Of a DNA stretch of 48,639 nucleotides, positions 34,959 through 42,809 are shown piece after piece. The stretch's first letter is position 1. Every line of letters starts with the position of its first letter. Made by a program: the position numbers and the translations under genes. Under the pieces are notes generated by a model, which searched no databases, was not told where the DNA came from, and saw only the letters and a list, made by a program, of their open reading frames with translations. Origin of the DNA: Acidobacteriaceae bacterium (GTDB taxonomy: Bacteria > Acidobacteriota > Terriglobia > Terriglobales > Acidobacteriaceae); NCBI GenBank assembly GCA_003138365.1, contig PLFY01000051.1:1-48639 (forward strand), written 5' to 3'.

Positions 34959-36047
34959 ATGACTGAAAGAACCATCACGAGTTCCGCTTATAACTGGATC
35001 GATGAACGCCTGGGCCTCAGCGAGCTGGCCGCCTTTGCGCGTCACAAGACCGTCCCCGTCCACTCCCAATCCTTCTGGTACTACTGGGGCGGGATCTCTC
35101 TGTTCCTCTTCCTCGTCCAATGCTTCACCGGCGTGCTGCTGCTGGTCTACTACCGGCCCGGCGCCGAAGCCTACGAATCGGTCCGCCAGATCACTTTCGT
35201 CATGCACTTTGGCTGGCTCATCCGCTCGGCGCACGCATGGGCCGCCAACTTGTTCATCTTCGCCATCCTGGTGCACATGTTCTCAGTCTTCTTCATGAAG
35301 GCCTACCGCAAGCCGCGTGAGTTCGGCTGGCTCAGCGGCATGGTGCTTCTCGGCATCGCCTCGGTCTTCGGCTTCTCCGGCTACCTGCTGCCCATGGATG
35401 AGCTCAGCTACTTTGCCACCAAGGTCGGCCTGCAGATTCCTGTGGCAATTCCTTTCGTCGGTCCGGCCATCGCCAACATGCTGCGCGGCGGTCCTGAGGT
35501 CAGCGAGTTCACCGTGCAGCGTTTCTTCGCTTTGCACGTCGTGGTGCTGCCTGCCTTGTTCCTGCCGCTGCTTGCGTTTCATTTGTGGCTTGTCCAGCGC
35601 CACGGCAACGCCTCCCCGCCCAGCGAAGATGCCAAGCCCGCCAGTGAGCGCAAGAGCATTCCCTTCATGCCCAACTTCCTGCGCAAGGACCTGGCCATGT
35701 GGCTCATCTCGCTCAACATTCTCGCCCTGCTGGCCTCGGTCTTTCCGTGGGCGCTGGGCAGGCAGGCCGATTCCCTTGTACCCGCACCCGCCGGCATTCA
35801 TCCCGAGTGGTACTTCATGAGCCCCTTCGAGATGCTCAAACTGCTGGGAAATGTGCTCCCTGGCGAATTCGGCGAGATTGCGGGAATTCTGCTTTTCACC
35901 CTCGGCATTGCGCTGTGGATTTTGATTCCGTTCTACGACATCGGCAAGGAATCGGGTCAGCGCGCCCGTGCCGCACATTACTTCGGCCTGCTCGCGGTCT
36001 TCGCGCTGCTGGCCACCACCGTCATCGGCTATTGGACCATCCGGTAA
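34959..36047 (+). CDS. Cytochrome b, fused b6/subunit IV type
   Basis: 362 aa diheme quinol-oxidising subunit. Heme ligands His92/His106 and His193/His208: the second pair is 15 residues apart, the b6-type spacing. The Qo-site PEWY motif is intact (282-285, GIHPEWYFMSPFEML). About seven to eight helices are present, so the b6 and subunit-IV parts are in one chain. ATG 34959 follows an AAAGG site. It should pair with the Rieske protein at 33597. No cytochrome c1 gene is present. The only c-type heme domain in the cluster is on the CydA-like protein at 36504. Confidence 0.93.
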   Translation: MTERTITSSAYNWIDERLGLSELAAFARHKTVPVHSQSFWYYWGGISLFLFLVQCFTGVLLLVYYRPGAEAYESVRQITFVMHFGWLIRSAHAWAANLFIFAILVHMFSVFFMKAYRKPREFGWLSGMVLLGIASVFGFSGYLLPMDELSYFATKVGLQIPVAIPFVGPAIANMLRGGPEVSEFTVQRFFALHVVVLPALFLPLLAFHLWLVQRHGNASPPSEDAKPASERKSIPFMPNFLRKDLAMWLISLNILALLASVFPWALGRQADSLVPAPAGIHPEWYFMSPFEMLKLLGNVLPGEFGEIAGILLFTLGIALWILIPFYDIGKESGQRARAAHYFGLLAVFALLATTVIGYWTIR

Positions 36048-36050
36048 GGA

Positions 36051-36079
36051 AGTGAACAGTGAGCAGTGAACAGTGCGCA
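36051..36079. repeat. Left heptamer array of a four-helix-bundle element
   Basis: AGTGAAC-AGTGAGC-AGTGAAC-AGTGCGC-A, beginning 4 bp after the cytochrome b stop codon. It is the inverted counterpart of the array at 36467-36495. Confidence 0.85.
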
Positions 36080-36460
36080 GAGGGCGATACAGTGGGAAGC
36101 CCGAGAGTTCGATCCTTTCGCGATCTCCTGGTCTGGCAAAAGTCAATGAATCTGACCGTGGCCGTCTATCGCCTCACACAGAGTTTTCCGCGGGAAGAAG
36201 CATTTGGGCTCACGAGTCAGTTGCGGCGTTCCGCCATTTCGATCCCAAGCAACATCGCCGAAGGGCAGGGAAGGCTGAGCCCGCGCGAGTTTCGGCAGTT
36301 TCTGGGTATCGCTCGCGGCTCAACGTGCGAATTGCAGACGCAATTGGAAATCGCTCGCGGACTTGGGCTCGGGAACTCCCAACTTCTCAATGACGCCGAG
36401 AGCTTGTCGCATGAAATCGGCAAAATGATCTTCGCAATTCTAGGAAAGTTAAAGACATGA
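36059..36460 (+). CDS. Four-helix-bundle protein (S23/intervening-sequence family)
   Basis: 133 aa from GTG 36059, which lies inside the left repeat. GTG 36092 just before SPRVRSFRDLLVWQ is a likely truer start. The family pattern is clear: FRDLLVWQKSMNLTVAVYRL, FPREEAFGLTSQLRRSAISI, PSNIAEGQGR and the C-terminal helices. Homologues occur in 23S rRNA intervening sequences and, as Avd, beside diversity-generating retroelements. Stand-alone copies have unknown function. No reverse transcriptase or variable repeat is nearby. Flanked on both sides by inverted heptamer arrays, and it interrupts a respiratory operon without disrupting frames. Confidence 0.88.
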   Translation: MSSEQCAEGDTVGSPRVRSFRDLLVWQKSMNLTVAVYRLTQSFPREEAFGLTSQLRRSAISIPSNIAEGQGRLSPREFRQFLGIARGSTCELQTQLEIARGLGLGNSQLLNDAESLSHEIGKMIFAILGKLKT

Positions 36461-36466
36461 GCAACT

Positions 36467-36495
36467 GTTCACTGCCCACTGTCCACTGTCCACTG
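36467..36495. repeat. Right heptamer array of a four-helix-bundle element
   Basis: GTTCACT-GCCCACT-GTCCACT-GTCCACT-G. GTTCACT is the reverse complement of AGTGAAC in the left array. Its last bases overlap GGAG, the probable ribosome-binding site of the next gene at 36504. Confidence 0.85.
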
Positions 36496-36503
36496 GAGCA
36501 TCT

Positions 36504-37895
36504 ATGAACTATCCATTCTGGAACATTCCCTATCTCGGCTCGGGCTGGGTGATTGGCATCATCGCCATCTTCCACGTCATGATCTCGCAGTTTGCCGTCG
36601 GCGGCGGACTTTATCTTCCCCTGGCCGAGCGCAAGGCCATGCGCATGGCCGACAAGCAGATGGGCGCCGAGTGGCTCAAGCAACTGGCTCGGCACTCCAA
36701 GTTCTTCCTCATCCTTACCGCTGTCTTCGGCACCGTCTCCGGCGTCGGCATCTGGTTCGCCATCGGCCTCACTAATCCTGAAGCCACCAGCACGCTCATC
36801 CACAACTTCGTCTTCGGCTGGGCCATGGAGTGGGTCTTCTTCATGATCGAGCTCGCCACCGTCGCGGTCTACTACTACACCTGGGACCGCATCGATCCCA
36901 AGCTGCACTTGAAAGTGGGCTGGGTCTATGCCGGCGCTTCCATCGCCACGCTTGTCATCATCAACGGCATTCTCACCTTCATGCTCACGCCGGGCGACAC
37001 CTGGCTCGCCGTCGCCGGAACCGGCCACGAAGCCAGCAAGTTCTGGAACGCCTTCTTCAATCCCACCTACTGGCCCAGCCTTTTCCTGCGGGCCTGTGTG
37101 TGTGCTTCGCTGGCCGGCATCTGGGCGCTCATCACCTCCAGCCACATCGACGGCGACAAGCATCCCGCCCTCAAGACCTCGCTCGTCCAGTGGAGCGTCA
37201 AGTGGCTCGTGCCCTCCTTCGTCGCGATCCCGTTCCTGATGATCTGGTACCTCATGATGGTCCCCGAATCGCAGCGCGCACTTCTCTCCCTGGGCATTGA
37301 CACCATCGGCGCCGGCACGTTCTCGATCATTACGCGCATCGCCCTGGTCATCATCGTTACATCGGCTACCATCGTCGGCGTCGCCTACTATCTGGCCTAT
37401 CGCAACCCTGTGGAGTTCAATCTCTCCCACGCCATGGCCGTGCTGCTGCTGGCGCTCATCGCGACTGGATCGGGTGAATACGCGCGCGAGATGCTGCGCA
37501 AGCCCTACGTCATCGGCCGCTGGATGTATTCCAACGGCGTGCGGGTGCCCTACGTCGCCCGCATCAACCAGGAAGGCTACCTGGTCCATTCCGAGTGGGT
37601 CTGGAACAGCTCAACATCCAGCTACTCCCGAGGCGAAGCCATCTTCCGCGGCGAGTGCGGCTCATGCCACACGCTCTCCGGCTATCGCCCGCTCAAGACG
37701 CTCCTCGCCGGCCGCGACCAAGCCAACATCGGCAGCTTCATCACCATGCTCCACGACTACAAGCCCGACTCACCCTATCGCCGCTTCATGCCGCCCATGG
37801 TCGGGACGAAGCAAGACGTGGACGACCTCACCAACTATCTGAACGCTCAGGTCAACCCGCCAGCGCCAGCCAAGGTGCTGACGGCTCAGAAATAG
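36504..37895 (+). CDS. CydA-like membrane protein fused to a C-terminal cytochrome c domain
   Basis: 463 aa. Residues 1-345 follow the cytochrome bd subunit I layout: His24 (IFHVMISQFAVGGG) at the place of the b595 ligand, Glu109 and Glu116 (GWAMEWVFFMIELATVAVYY) near the acidic residues of the O2-side proton path, and EYAREMLRKP (Glu325) where E. coli has EYGRQPW. The residues aligned with the two b558 ligands (His186, Met393 in E. coli) look like Leu/Arg (about 195) and Ala280, and the quinol loop is short. Residues 370-463 are a cytochrome c domain: C385GSCH389, with Met429 or Met432 as likely sixth ligand. It probably accepts electrons through heme c from the Rieske/cytochrome b pair. Confidence 0.75.
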   Translation: MNYPFWNIPYLGSGWVIGIIAIFHVMISQFAVGGGLYLPLAERKAMRMADKQMGAEWLKQLARHSKFFLILTAVFGTVSGVGIWFAIGLTNPEATSTLIHNFVFGWAMEWVFFMIELATVAVYYYTWDRIDPKLHLKVGWVYAGASIATLVIINGILTFMLTPGDTWLAVAGTGHEASKFWNAFFNPTYWPSLFLRACVCASLAGIWALITSSHIDGDKHPALKTSLVQWSVKWLVPSFVAIPFLMIWYLMMVPESQRALLSLGIDTIGAGTFSIITRIALVIIVTSATIVGVAYYLAYRNPVEFNLSHAMAVLLLALIATGSGEYAREMLRKPYVIGRWMYSNGVRVPYVARINQEGYLVHSEWVWNSSTSSYSRGEAIFRGECGSCHTLSGYRPLKTLLAGRDQANIGSFITMLHDYKPDSPYRRFMPPMVGTKQDVDDLTNYLNAQVNPPAPAKVLTAQK

Positions 37896-37920
37896 AATGC
37901 CTGGTTTGTTTTGACGCCGC

Positions 37921-37958
37921 GTGCCCCATCCATCCGCGCTTTTTGCGGATGGGTGGGC
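37921..37958. terminator. Long hairpin between convergent genes, probably a dispersed palindrome
   Basis: A nearly perfect 13-bp stem: 37925-37937 (ending CATCCGC) pairs with 37945-37957 (starting GCGGATG), loop GCTTTTT. It sits 25 bp after the stop of the CydA-cytochrome c gene and faces the convergent gene at 38003. No T-run follows on the plus strand. The GCCCCAT/ATGGGTGGGC arms recur partly at 25788-25800. Confidence 0.55.
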
Positions 37959-38002
37959 GGCCACAAATCAAACAGAACTTGAGGCCTGGGAATCAGCGTC
38001 CC

Positions 38003-38551
38003 CTACTCTTCCCCTATCTCGTACGGTATTCCGAATCTGCCAATCTGAATCAGCGCCTTATCTCCCGGCGGCCAGATGTGCAAACTCTCCACGCGGCTCG
38101 ACCCCGCAATCCGGTGCGCGTCCGCTGTTCCCACCAGTGAGCCCGTTGCCGCCTCGTGAAAGTGAACGCTGAGCGCATCTCCCCCCTGCGTCCGCGTCCA
38201 TCCAAATGCATACTCCCCTGGCTTGAGTGCAATCCCGCCAATCCGCACTGGAACTTGCACAACCAGGTAGTGTGAATACTTGCCATCCGCCGAGTAGCCC
38301 GCCGTAAGCAGGACCACGCCCGCAATGAAGTGTCCTTTGCTGTTTACGATGCCCGATGCGGTGCGCATCTCAGTTTCGATGTGCTCCTTTTCGACCGGCG
38401 CACGCGCCGGCAACAGCGAAGCCAACTCCGCGTCCGTTGCCTGCCGCCATGCCGTCCTCTGCGCCCGCGCAAATGGAACAAGCACAAGCACAAGCGCAAT
38501 CAAAAGAAAAACTCCGCAAGATATCGCTCTCTTCATCTGTACTTTCATCAT
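38003..38551 (-). CDS. Secreted hypothetical protein of a two-component operon
   Basis: About 182 aa. Signal peptide AISCGVFLLIALVLVLVPFA ending AQR, then a beta-rich domain (FIAGVVLLTAGYSADGKYSH, LVVQVPVRIGGIALKPGEYA, SLHIWPPGDKALIQIGRFGI). It looks like small acidobacterial periplasmic proteins of unknown function. ATG 38551 (or 38548) overlaps the stop of the response-regulator gene, so it is the third gene of that operon and may be an accessory to, or readout of, the sensor kinase. Confidence 0.7.
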   Translation of the reverse strand: MMKVQMKRAISCGVFLLIALVLVLVPFARAQRTAWRQATDAELASLLPARAPVEKEHIETEMRTASGIVNSKGHFIAGVVLLTAGYSADGKYSHYLVVQVPVRIGGIALKPGEYAFGWTRTQGGDALSVHFHEAATGSLVGTADAHRIAGSSRVESLHIWPPGDKALIQIGRFGIPYEIGEE

Positions 38552-39198
38552 GGTCTCGTCTTTCTCAAGGATTCGAGCGGAACAATCCCGCGCTGGATCG
38601 CCGCTGTAGCGGCCTGTGTCCGGTCGGTCACTCCCAACTTGCCCAGCAAGCTGTTGATGTGAGTCTTCACGGTGGCTTCTGAAATCTCCAGCTCGGTTCC
38701 AATCTCCTTGTTGCTCTTGCCGTGCACAATCTGCTCGAGCACGTCGAATTCCCGCGGCGTCAGCTCCTCGGTGCCCATGCGCTCCGCCAGCTTCTGGGCA
38801 ATCGCCGGCGGAATGTGCGATTTGCCCGCGTGTACCGCGCGGATGGTCGTAATCAACTCTTCTGAAGTCATGCCCTTCAGCAGGTAGGCGCGCGCCCCGG
38901 CTTGCAATGCGCGGTAGATGTCCTCGTCGCCGTCGTAAGTGGTCAGCACGATGAGCCGCGCGTGCGGCGTCTCCATGCGGATGCGTTGAATTACGTCCAC
39001 GCCGCTCATGCGCGGCAGCCGCAGGTCGATCAGCGTGATGTCCGGCTGATGCTTGCGAAACTGCGTGATCGCTTCTACGCCGTCCGCTGCTTCGCCCACA
39101 ACTTCAAGGCCGTCCACCACGTTGAGCAGCGCAACCAGCCCCTGGCGCACCACGTGGTGGTCCTCGACAATCAGCACTCGAATCGATTCCTTCGTCAC
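38548..39198 (-). CDS. NarL/LuxR-family response regulator
   Basis: 216 aa. Receiver domain (1-125) with acidic pair Glu12/Asp13, phospho-acceptor Asp58 (DITLIDLRLPRM) and a conserved Lys in RAYLLKGMT. LuxR-type helix-turn-helix at about 145-205 (LTPREFDVLEQIVHGKSNKE, ISEATVKTHINSLLGKL). Overlaps the sensor-kinase stop by 4 bp, so the pair is cognate. Target promoters are unknown. Confidence 0.95.
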   Translation of the reverse strand: MTKESIRVLIVEDHHVVRQGLVALLNVVDGLEVVGEAADGVEAITQFRKHQPDITLIDLRLPRMSGVDVIQRIRMETPHARLIVLTTYDGDEDIYRALQAGARAYLLKGMTSEELITTIRAVHAGKSHIPPAIAQKLAERMGTEELTPREFDVLEQIVHGKSNKEIGTELEISEATVKTHINSLLGKLGVTDRTQAATAAIQRGIVPLESLRKTRP

Positions 39199-42100
39199 TG
39201 TTGCGCTCCCGTCTGCTCTCGTGTTTCTTTCGCCGCCGCCGCCCGCAGCCTCACGGTTGTTCCCGTCCCCTGCTCACTCGTCACTTCAAGCGTTCCGTCA
39301 ATAGCCGCCGCCCGTTCTTTCATTCCGGTAAGTCCATAATGCCCCACCTGCGATTCCAGATTCTCGCCCGCAACAAACCCACGCCCATCATCCCGCACTT
39401 CCAGCGCAATCTCCCCCGGCCCGTACTCCAACTGCACAAGCAAATGCTTTGCCCCCGCGTGCTTCTTCACATTATGGATGGCCTCCTGCCCGACGCGCAG
39501 AATTTCGCGCTCCGTGCCTGGAGGCAGCGGCCGGTAGGCGCCAAAGATGCTGAAGCTTGCTTCAAGCCCAACCCCTCCCGATGCCTCCACCATGCGCCGC
39601 AGCCTCACTGGCAGCGTGGTCTCGCCCGAGTCCTGCGAGCGCAGCGCCCAAATCGACTGCCGCGCGTCGGCCAGTCCGTCGCGCACGTAGCCGCGGGTCA
39701 GGTCCAGATGCTTCGCCGCGGCCTCCATCTTGCTCATGCGCAGCAACTCCGCCAGCACTTCCAACTGCACTGAAATTCCCACGTAGCCCTGAGCCAGCGT
39801 GTCGTGAATCTCGCGCGCGATGCGGCTACGCTCACCCAGCACGGCGCGGAACTCGCTCTCCGCACGCTTGAGCCGCAGCCTAAGCAGCAGCACAATCAGT
39901 CCCACCAACGCCGCCAACACCAGAACGTAAAACCAGGCAGTCTGATAAAAATGCGGCCGCAGCTCAAACACCAGCGCCGCTCCCGCCGTGCTCCACAGCC
40001 CGTCGTTGTTCGCCGCTTGCACGCGGAAGGTGTACCGTCCCGGCGGAATGGTTGTGTAGTAAGCAGTGCGCCGCGTGCCAGCCTCGGTCCAACTCTTGTC
40101 GAAGCCCTCCAGCATATAGCGGTAGCGCACCTTCTGCGGCGCGGTAAAGCTCAGCCCCGCGTAGTCGAATTGAAAATGCACATGACCCGCCGGAACCACC
40201 ACGGAAAGGCCTGCTACATGCAATGCCTGATCAACATCGTCTACCGCAAACCGCTCCAGCACCACCGGCGGCGGAACCATGTTCACCGGGAAGCGCTCCG
40301 GGTCCACTTCCACTAGGCCCTTCGGCGTGGCGAACCACAGGTGGCCGTCGCGGGAGCGCCAGGCCGAAGGGTGGCTGTTGATCGCAGTCTCCCGGCTGCG
40401 CAGCCCATCGGCCGCGCCAAACTCAATCCAATGCGAGCAGTCGGCCCCGCCCATTGCCCCGCCGCCGCTTGCAGTCTTGCCCATTCCACCGCAATCGCAG
40501 CGCGCAATCCCGTTTCCAGTGGCGAACCACAGATGGCCGCCGCCCCTCGCACCCATCTCGTCGAGAATCGCGTGGATGGTCGTCTGATCAAGCCCATCGT
40601 GCGTCACCGCGGAGAATCTTTGCCCATCCCACTGGTTCCATCCGTGGTCCTGCGTCCCGATCAGCAGCGTCCCATTTGACCGCGCCAAAAGCGCCGTAAT
40701 CACGTTGCTTGAGAGCCCATTGGCGGTGGTGTAGTTCTGAATCTTGCCGCTGTGCAGCCGCGACAGCCCAGCAAACGTGGCCACCCACAGGTCTCCGTTG
40801 GAGTCCCTGGCCATCGCGCCCACCAGATCGCTGCCCAGCCCGTTCGCCTGGGTAAAGGTCTCCATCTGCGCGCCGGAATGCGCCCCGCCCGACGCCCCAG
40901 CCCAGTGCGTGAGTCCGCGCCGTGTGCCAATCCATAGCGACCCATCGGCGTCAGCCAGCAGCGAGCGGATGAAGTCGTCCGGCAGCCCGTCTGCCGAAGT
41001 GAACGCATCAATCCTGCTTCCGCGAATCCGGTTCAACCCATCCGGCGTTCCCACCCACAGGTCGCCGTTCGGCGCAGCGGCCAGCGACAGAATTACGTCG
41101 CTCAGCAGGCCGGTGTGCACCGAGTAAGTTTTCACCGCTCCCGCAACTGAACCTGACCCCGCCCCAGCGTTTCCACTCGCCCCCACTCCGCCCCGGCGCA
41201 GTGCATTCAAGCCGGCCCCGCCGGTTCCCACCCACAGCGTTCCAGCACCGTCCTCGACCACAGTGGTCGTTGCGTCGGAAGAGAGCCCATCCCGCGCGCC
41301 GATGGTAAGAAAGCGCTGGTCGCGCAAAATGTGCAGGCCGCCCGTCTCCGTCCCCACCCACAGATTGCCCTCGTGGTCCTCCATCAGCGACAGCACCGAC
41401 GCCGTGGCCAGCGGATCGGTCACCGGCAGCAGTTGCACTTGGACGGGAAAAGCCCGCGCCAGCCCTCCGGCTGAGGCCATCGGATTCGTTTCGGGAGGCA
41501 GTAGCAGATGGCCGGGCAAGACCCGCGCCAGCCCTCCGTTGGTGCCGATCCACAAGCTGCCCTGGCGGTCGGCAAAAAGCGCTTGAATGCGGCTTCCGGG
41601 CAGCTCCTTACCCGCCGTCAGTCGCGCCAAAATCCCCTCGCGGATCAAGACCGCCGCAGTGTTCTTGCTGGCCACCGCCAGCGCTCCAGCCGCGGGAGAC
41701 GTAAGAAGCTCCTCACCGGCGTTGGGAAAGACTCCCGTATAGATCGGTCCGTTCCAGCGATCCTTCGACCAACTGAAGAGCCCTTGCGCCGTGGCCGTCC
41801 AAAGTTCTCCGTGCCTGTCCGTTGAGAGCAGGCTGATCGCTCCGCCTTGCAGCCCGTCGTTGGCATGATCGGCGGCAAACCGCTTCCCATTCCGCCGCGC
41901 CAACCCCTCATCCGTCCAAACCCACAGCACGCCGTTCGCGGCCTCCGCCAGCGCGCGAATCCCATTCCCTGGCAGGCCGTCTTTAGTTGTGAATGCAGTG
42001 ACGCTTCCGTCCTTCCACCGCGCCAGCCCCTCGCTGGTTCCAATCCACAGCGCCCCATCCTTGGCGGCCAGAAGGCAGTGCACATCGTTCCCCGGCAGCG

Positions 42101-42332
42101 CCGGCGTCGAGTTCCGGTCGAACACCTGAAACCCATTCCCGTCGAACCGCACCAGCCCCACCTCAGTCCCCAGCCAGACAAACCCATCCTGCGTCTGCGC
42201 CAGCGCCTGCACCGTATTCTGCGGTAGCCCATTCTCCATCACCCACGCCTGCTGCCCATAGTTTGCCAGCGGCGTAGACGGCTCCAGCGCCAGGCCTGCA
42301 AGCGCTCCGCCCGCGGCACAGCCCAGCATCAT
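39195..42332 (-). CDS. Beta-propeller (Y_Y_Y) sensor histidine kinase, HisKA_3 type
   Basis: 1045 aa from ATG 42332, preceded by AGGGG. The frame continues to 42626, but that extension is encoded by a dispersed repeat (42385-42455) and is rejected. Order: signal/anchor segment, start of propeller (QQAWVMENGLPQNTVQALAQ), about twelve Reg_prop repeats of the type GLARWKDGSVTAFTTKDGLP, a Y_Y_Y immunoglobulin-like domain (KVRYRYMLEGFDKSW), one membrane helix (WFYVLVLAALVGLIVLLLRL), a HisKA_3 dimerisation domain with phospho-acceptor His843 (IAREIHDTLAQG), and an HATPase_c domain (EAIHNVKKHAG, DDGRGF). Periplasmic ligand sensing is expected. Similar kinases in Bacteroidetes sense glycans. The ligand is unknown here. 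Confidence 0.9.
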   Translation of the reverse strand: MMLGCAAGGALAGLALEPSTPLANYGQQAWVMENGLPQNTVQALAQTQDGFVWLGTEVGLVRFDGNGFQVFDRNSTPALPGNDVHCLLAAKDGALWIGTSEGLARWKDGSVTAFTTKDGLPGNGIRALAEAANGVLWVWTDEGLARRNGKRFAADHANDGLQGGAISLLSTDRHGELWTATAQGLFSWSKDRWNGPIYTGVFPNAGEELLTSPAAGALAVASKNTAAVLIREGILARLTAGKELPGSRIQALFADRQGSLWIGTNGGLARVLPGHLLLPPETNPMASAGGLARAFPVQVQLLPVTDPLATASVLSLMEDHEGNLWVGTETGGLHILRDQRFLTIGARDGLSSDATTTVVEDGAGTLWVGTGGAGLNALRRGGVGASGNAGAGSGSVAGAVKTYSVHTGLLSDVILSLAAAPNGDLWVGTPDGLNRIRGSRIDAFTSADGLPDDFIRSLLADADGSLWIGTRRGLTHWAGASGGAHSGAQMETFTQANGLGSDLVGAMARDSNGDLWVATFAGLSRLHSGKIQNYTTANGLSSNVITALLARSNGTLLIGTQDHGWNQWDGQRFSAVTHDGLDQTTIHAILDEMGARGGGHLWFATGNGIARCDCGGMGKTASGGGAMGGADCSHWIEFGAADGLRSRETAINSHPSAWRSRDGHLWFATPKGLVEVDPERFPVNMVPPPVVLERFAVDDVDQALHVAGLSVVVPAGHVHFQFDYAGLSFTAPQKVRYRYMLEGFDKSWTEAGTRRTAYYTTIPPGRYTFRVQAANNDGLWSTAGAALVFELRPHFYQTAWFYVLVLAALVGLIVLLLRLRLKRAESEFRAVLGERSRIAREIHDTLAQGYVGISVQLEVLAELLRMSKMEAAAKHLDLTRGYVRDGLADARQSIWALRSQDSGETTLPVRLRRMVEASGGVGLEASFSIFGAYRPLPPGTEREILRVGQEAIHNVKKHAGAKHLLVQLEYGPGEIALEVRDDGRGFVAGENLESQVGHYGLTGMKERAAAIDGTLEVTSEQGTGTTVRLRAAAAKETREQTGAQQ

Positions 42333-42384
42333 CGCCCCTGCATATATACTGCGACGGATGGTTCGAGCAAGGGATTGCCTGTCT

Positions 42385-42455
42385 TTGAAAGGGCGCGGCT
42401 TGAGCCGCGCCGCAAAGCTGAGAAGAAAATCTCCGGGCTTTAGCCCCTGAGGGAC
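42385..42455. repeat. Dispersed two-hairpin repeat, copy C
   Basis: Hairpin 1: GGCGCGGCTtgAGCCGCGCC (42392-42411). Hairpin 2: GGG-CTTTAG-CCC (42435-42446) followed by CTGAGGG. Same order and spacing style as copy A at 4897, sharing CTTTGAAAGGGCGCGG at its left end. Confidence 0.75.
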
Positions 42456-42726
42456 CGCCTGATTGATCGAATTGGCATGATCGTAGGCCATAAGAGGAGC
42501 AGAAGGTTCCCCACTGGGAACTCCGCCGCGCGCAAAACCCGCGCACCTCCACACTAATGCGGCAGAGCCCTGAATGCACAGCAGTTCAGCCACATTCCGG
42601 TCCAAAACCGGCCCGTCTCCACCCATTGATGGAGTCCAGGCTCACTCGAATGGCCCAAGACACGCCCCCAGGCTGCCGATACTCTGTGAATGTCTCCTGA
42701 ACTGGTCAACTTCTTGAGTGTGACTT

Positions 42727-42770
42727 TCGGGTGGCCGCCCTTAAGCTGGCAGCCACCCGATTCCTTTTTT
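42727..42770 (+). terminator. Strong plus-strand terminator with no upstream gene
   Basis: TCGGGTGGC (42727-42735) pairs perfectly with GCCACCCGA (42752-42760), followed by TTCCTTTTTT. It points along the plus strand, away from any gene that could use it. It may end a small RNA transcribed from the 42600s. On the minus strand there is no U-run after the stem. Confidence 0.6.
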
Positions 42771-42809
42771 GGGGCTCCCGCAAGATGAGGCGCCGGGGAA
42801 CTGCCTGAT

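Larger units (their letters stand above)
42333..42809. other. Intergenic region with repeat copy C and an orphan terminator
   Basis: 477 bp without a supported gene. It contains the kinase promoter region, the two-hairpin repeat at 42385-42455 and a strong plus-strand terminator at 42727-42770. No plus-strand gene lies upstream of that terminator. Confidence 0.5.

Noticed and set aside
36059-36460. Diversity-generating retroelement (Avd-like protein)
   Set aside because: No reverse transcriptase, template repeat or variable repeat nearby; only the fold family is shared.
36051-36495. CRISPR-like array
   Set aside because: Repeats are only 7 bp, directly adjacent, inverted between the two sides, and there are no spacers or cas genes.
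42333-42626. N-terminal extension of the sensor kinase
   Set aside because: The extension would be encoded largely by the dispersed hairpin repeat and lacks a signal peptide, whereas ATG 42332 has a ribosome-binding site directly upstream.
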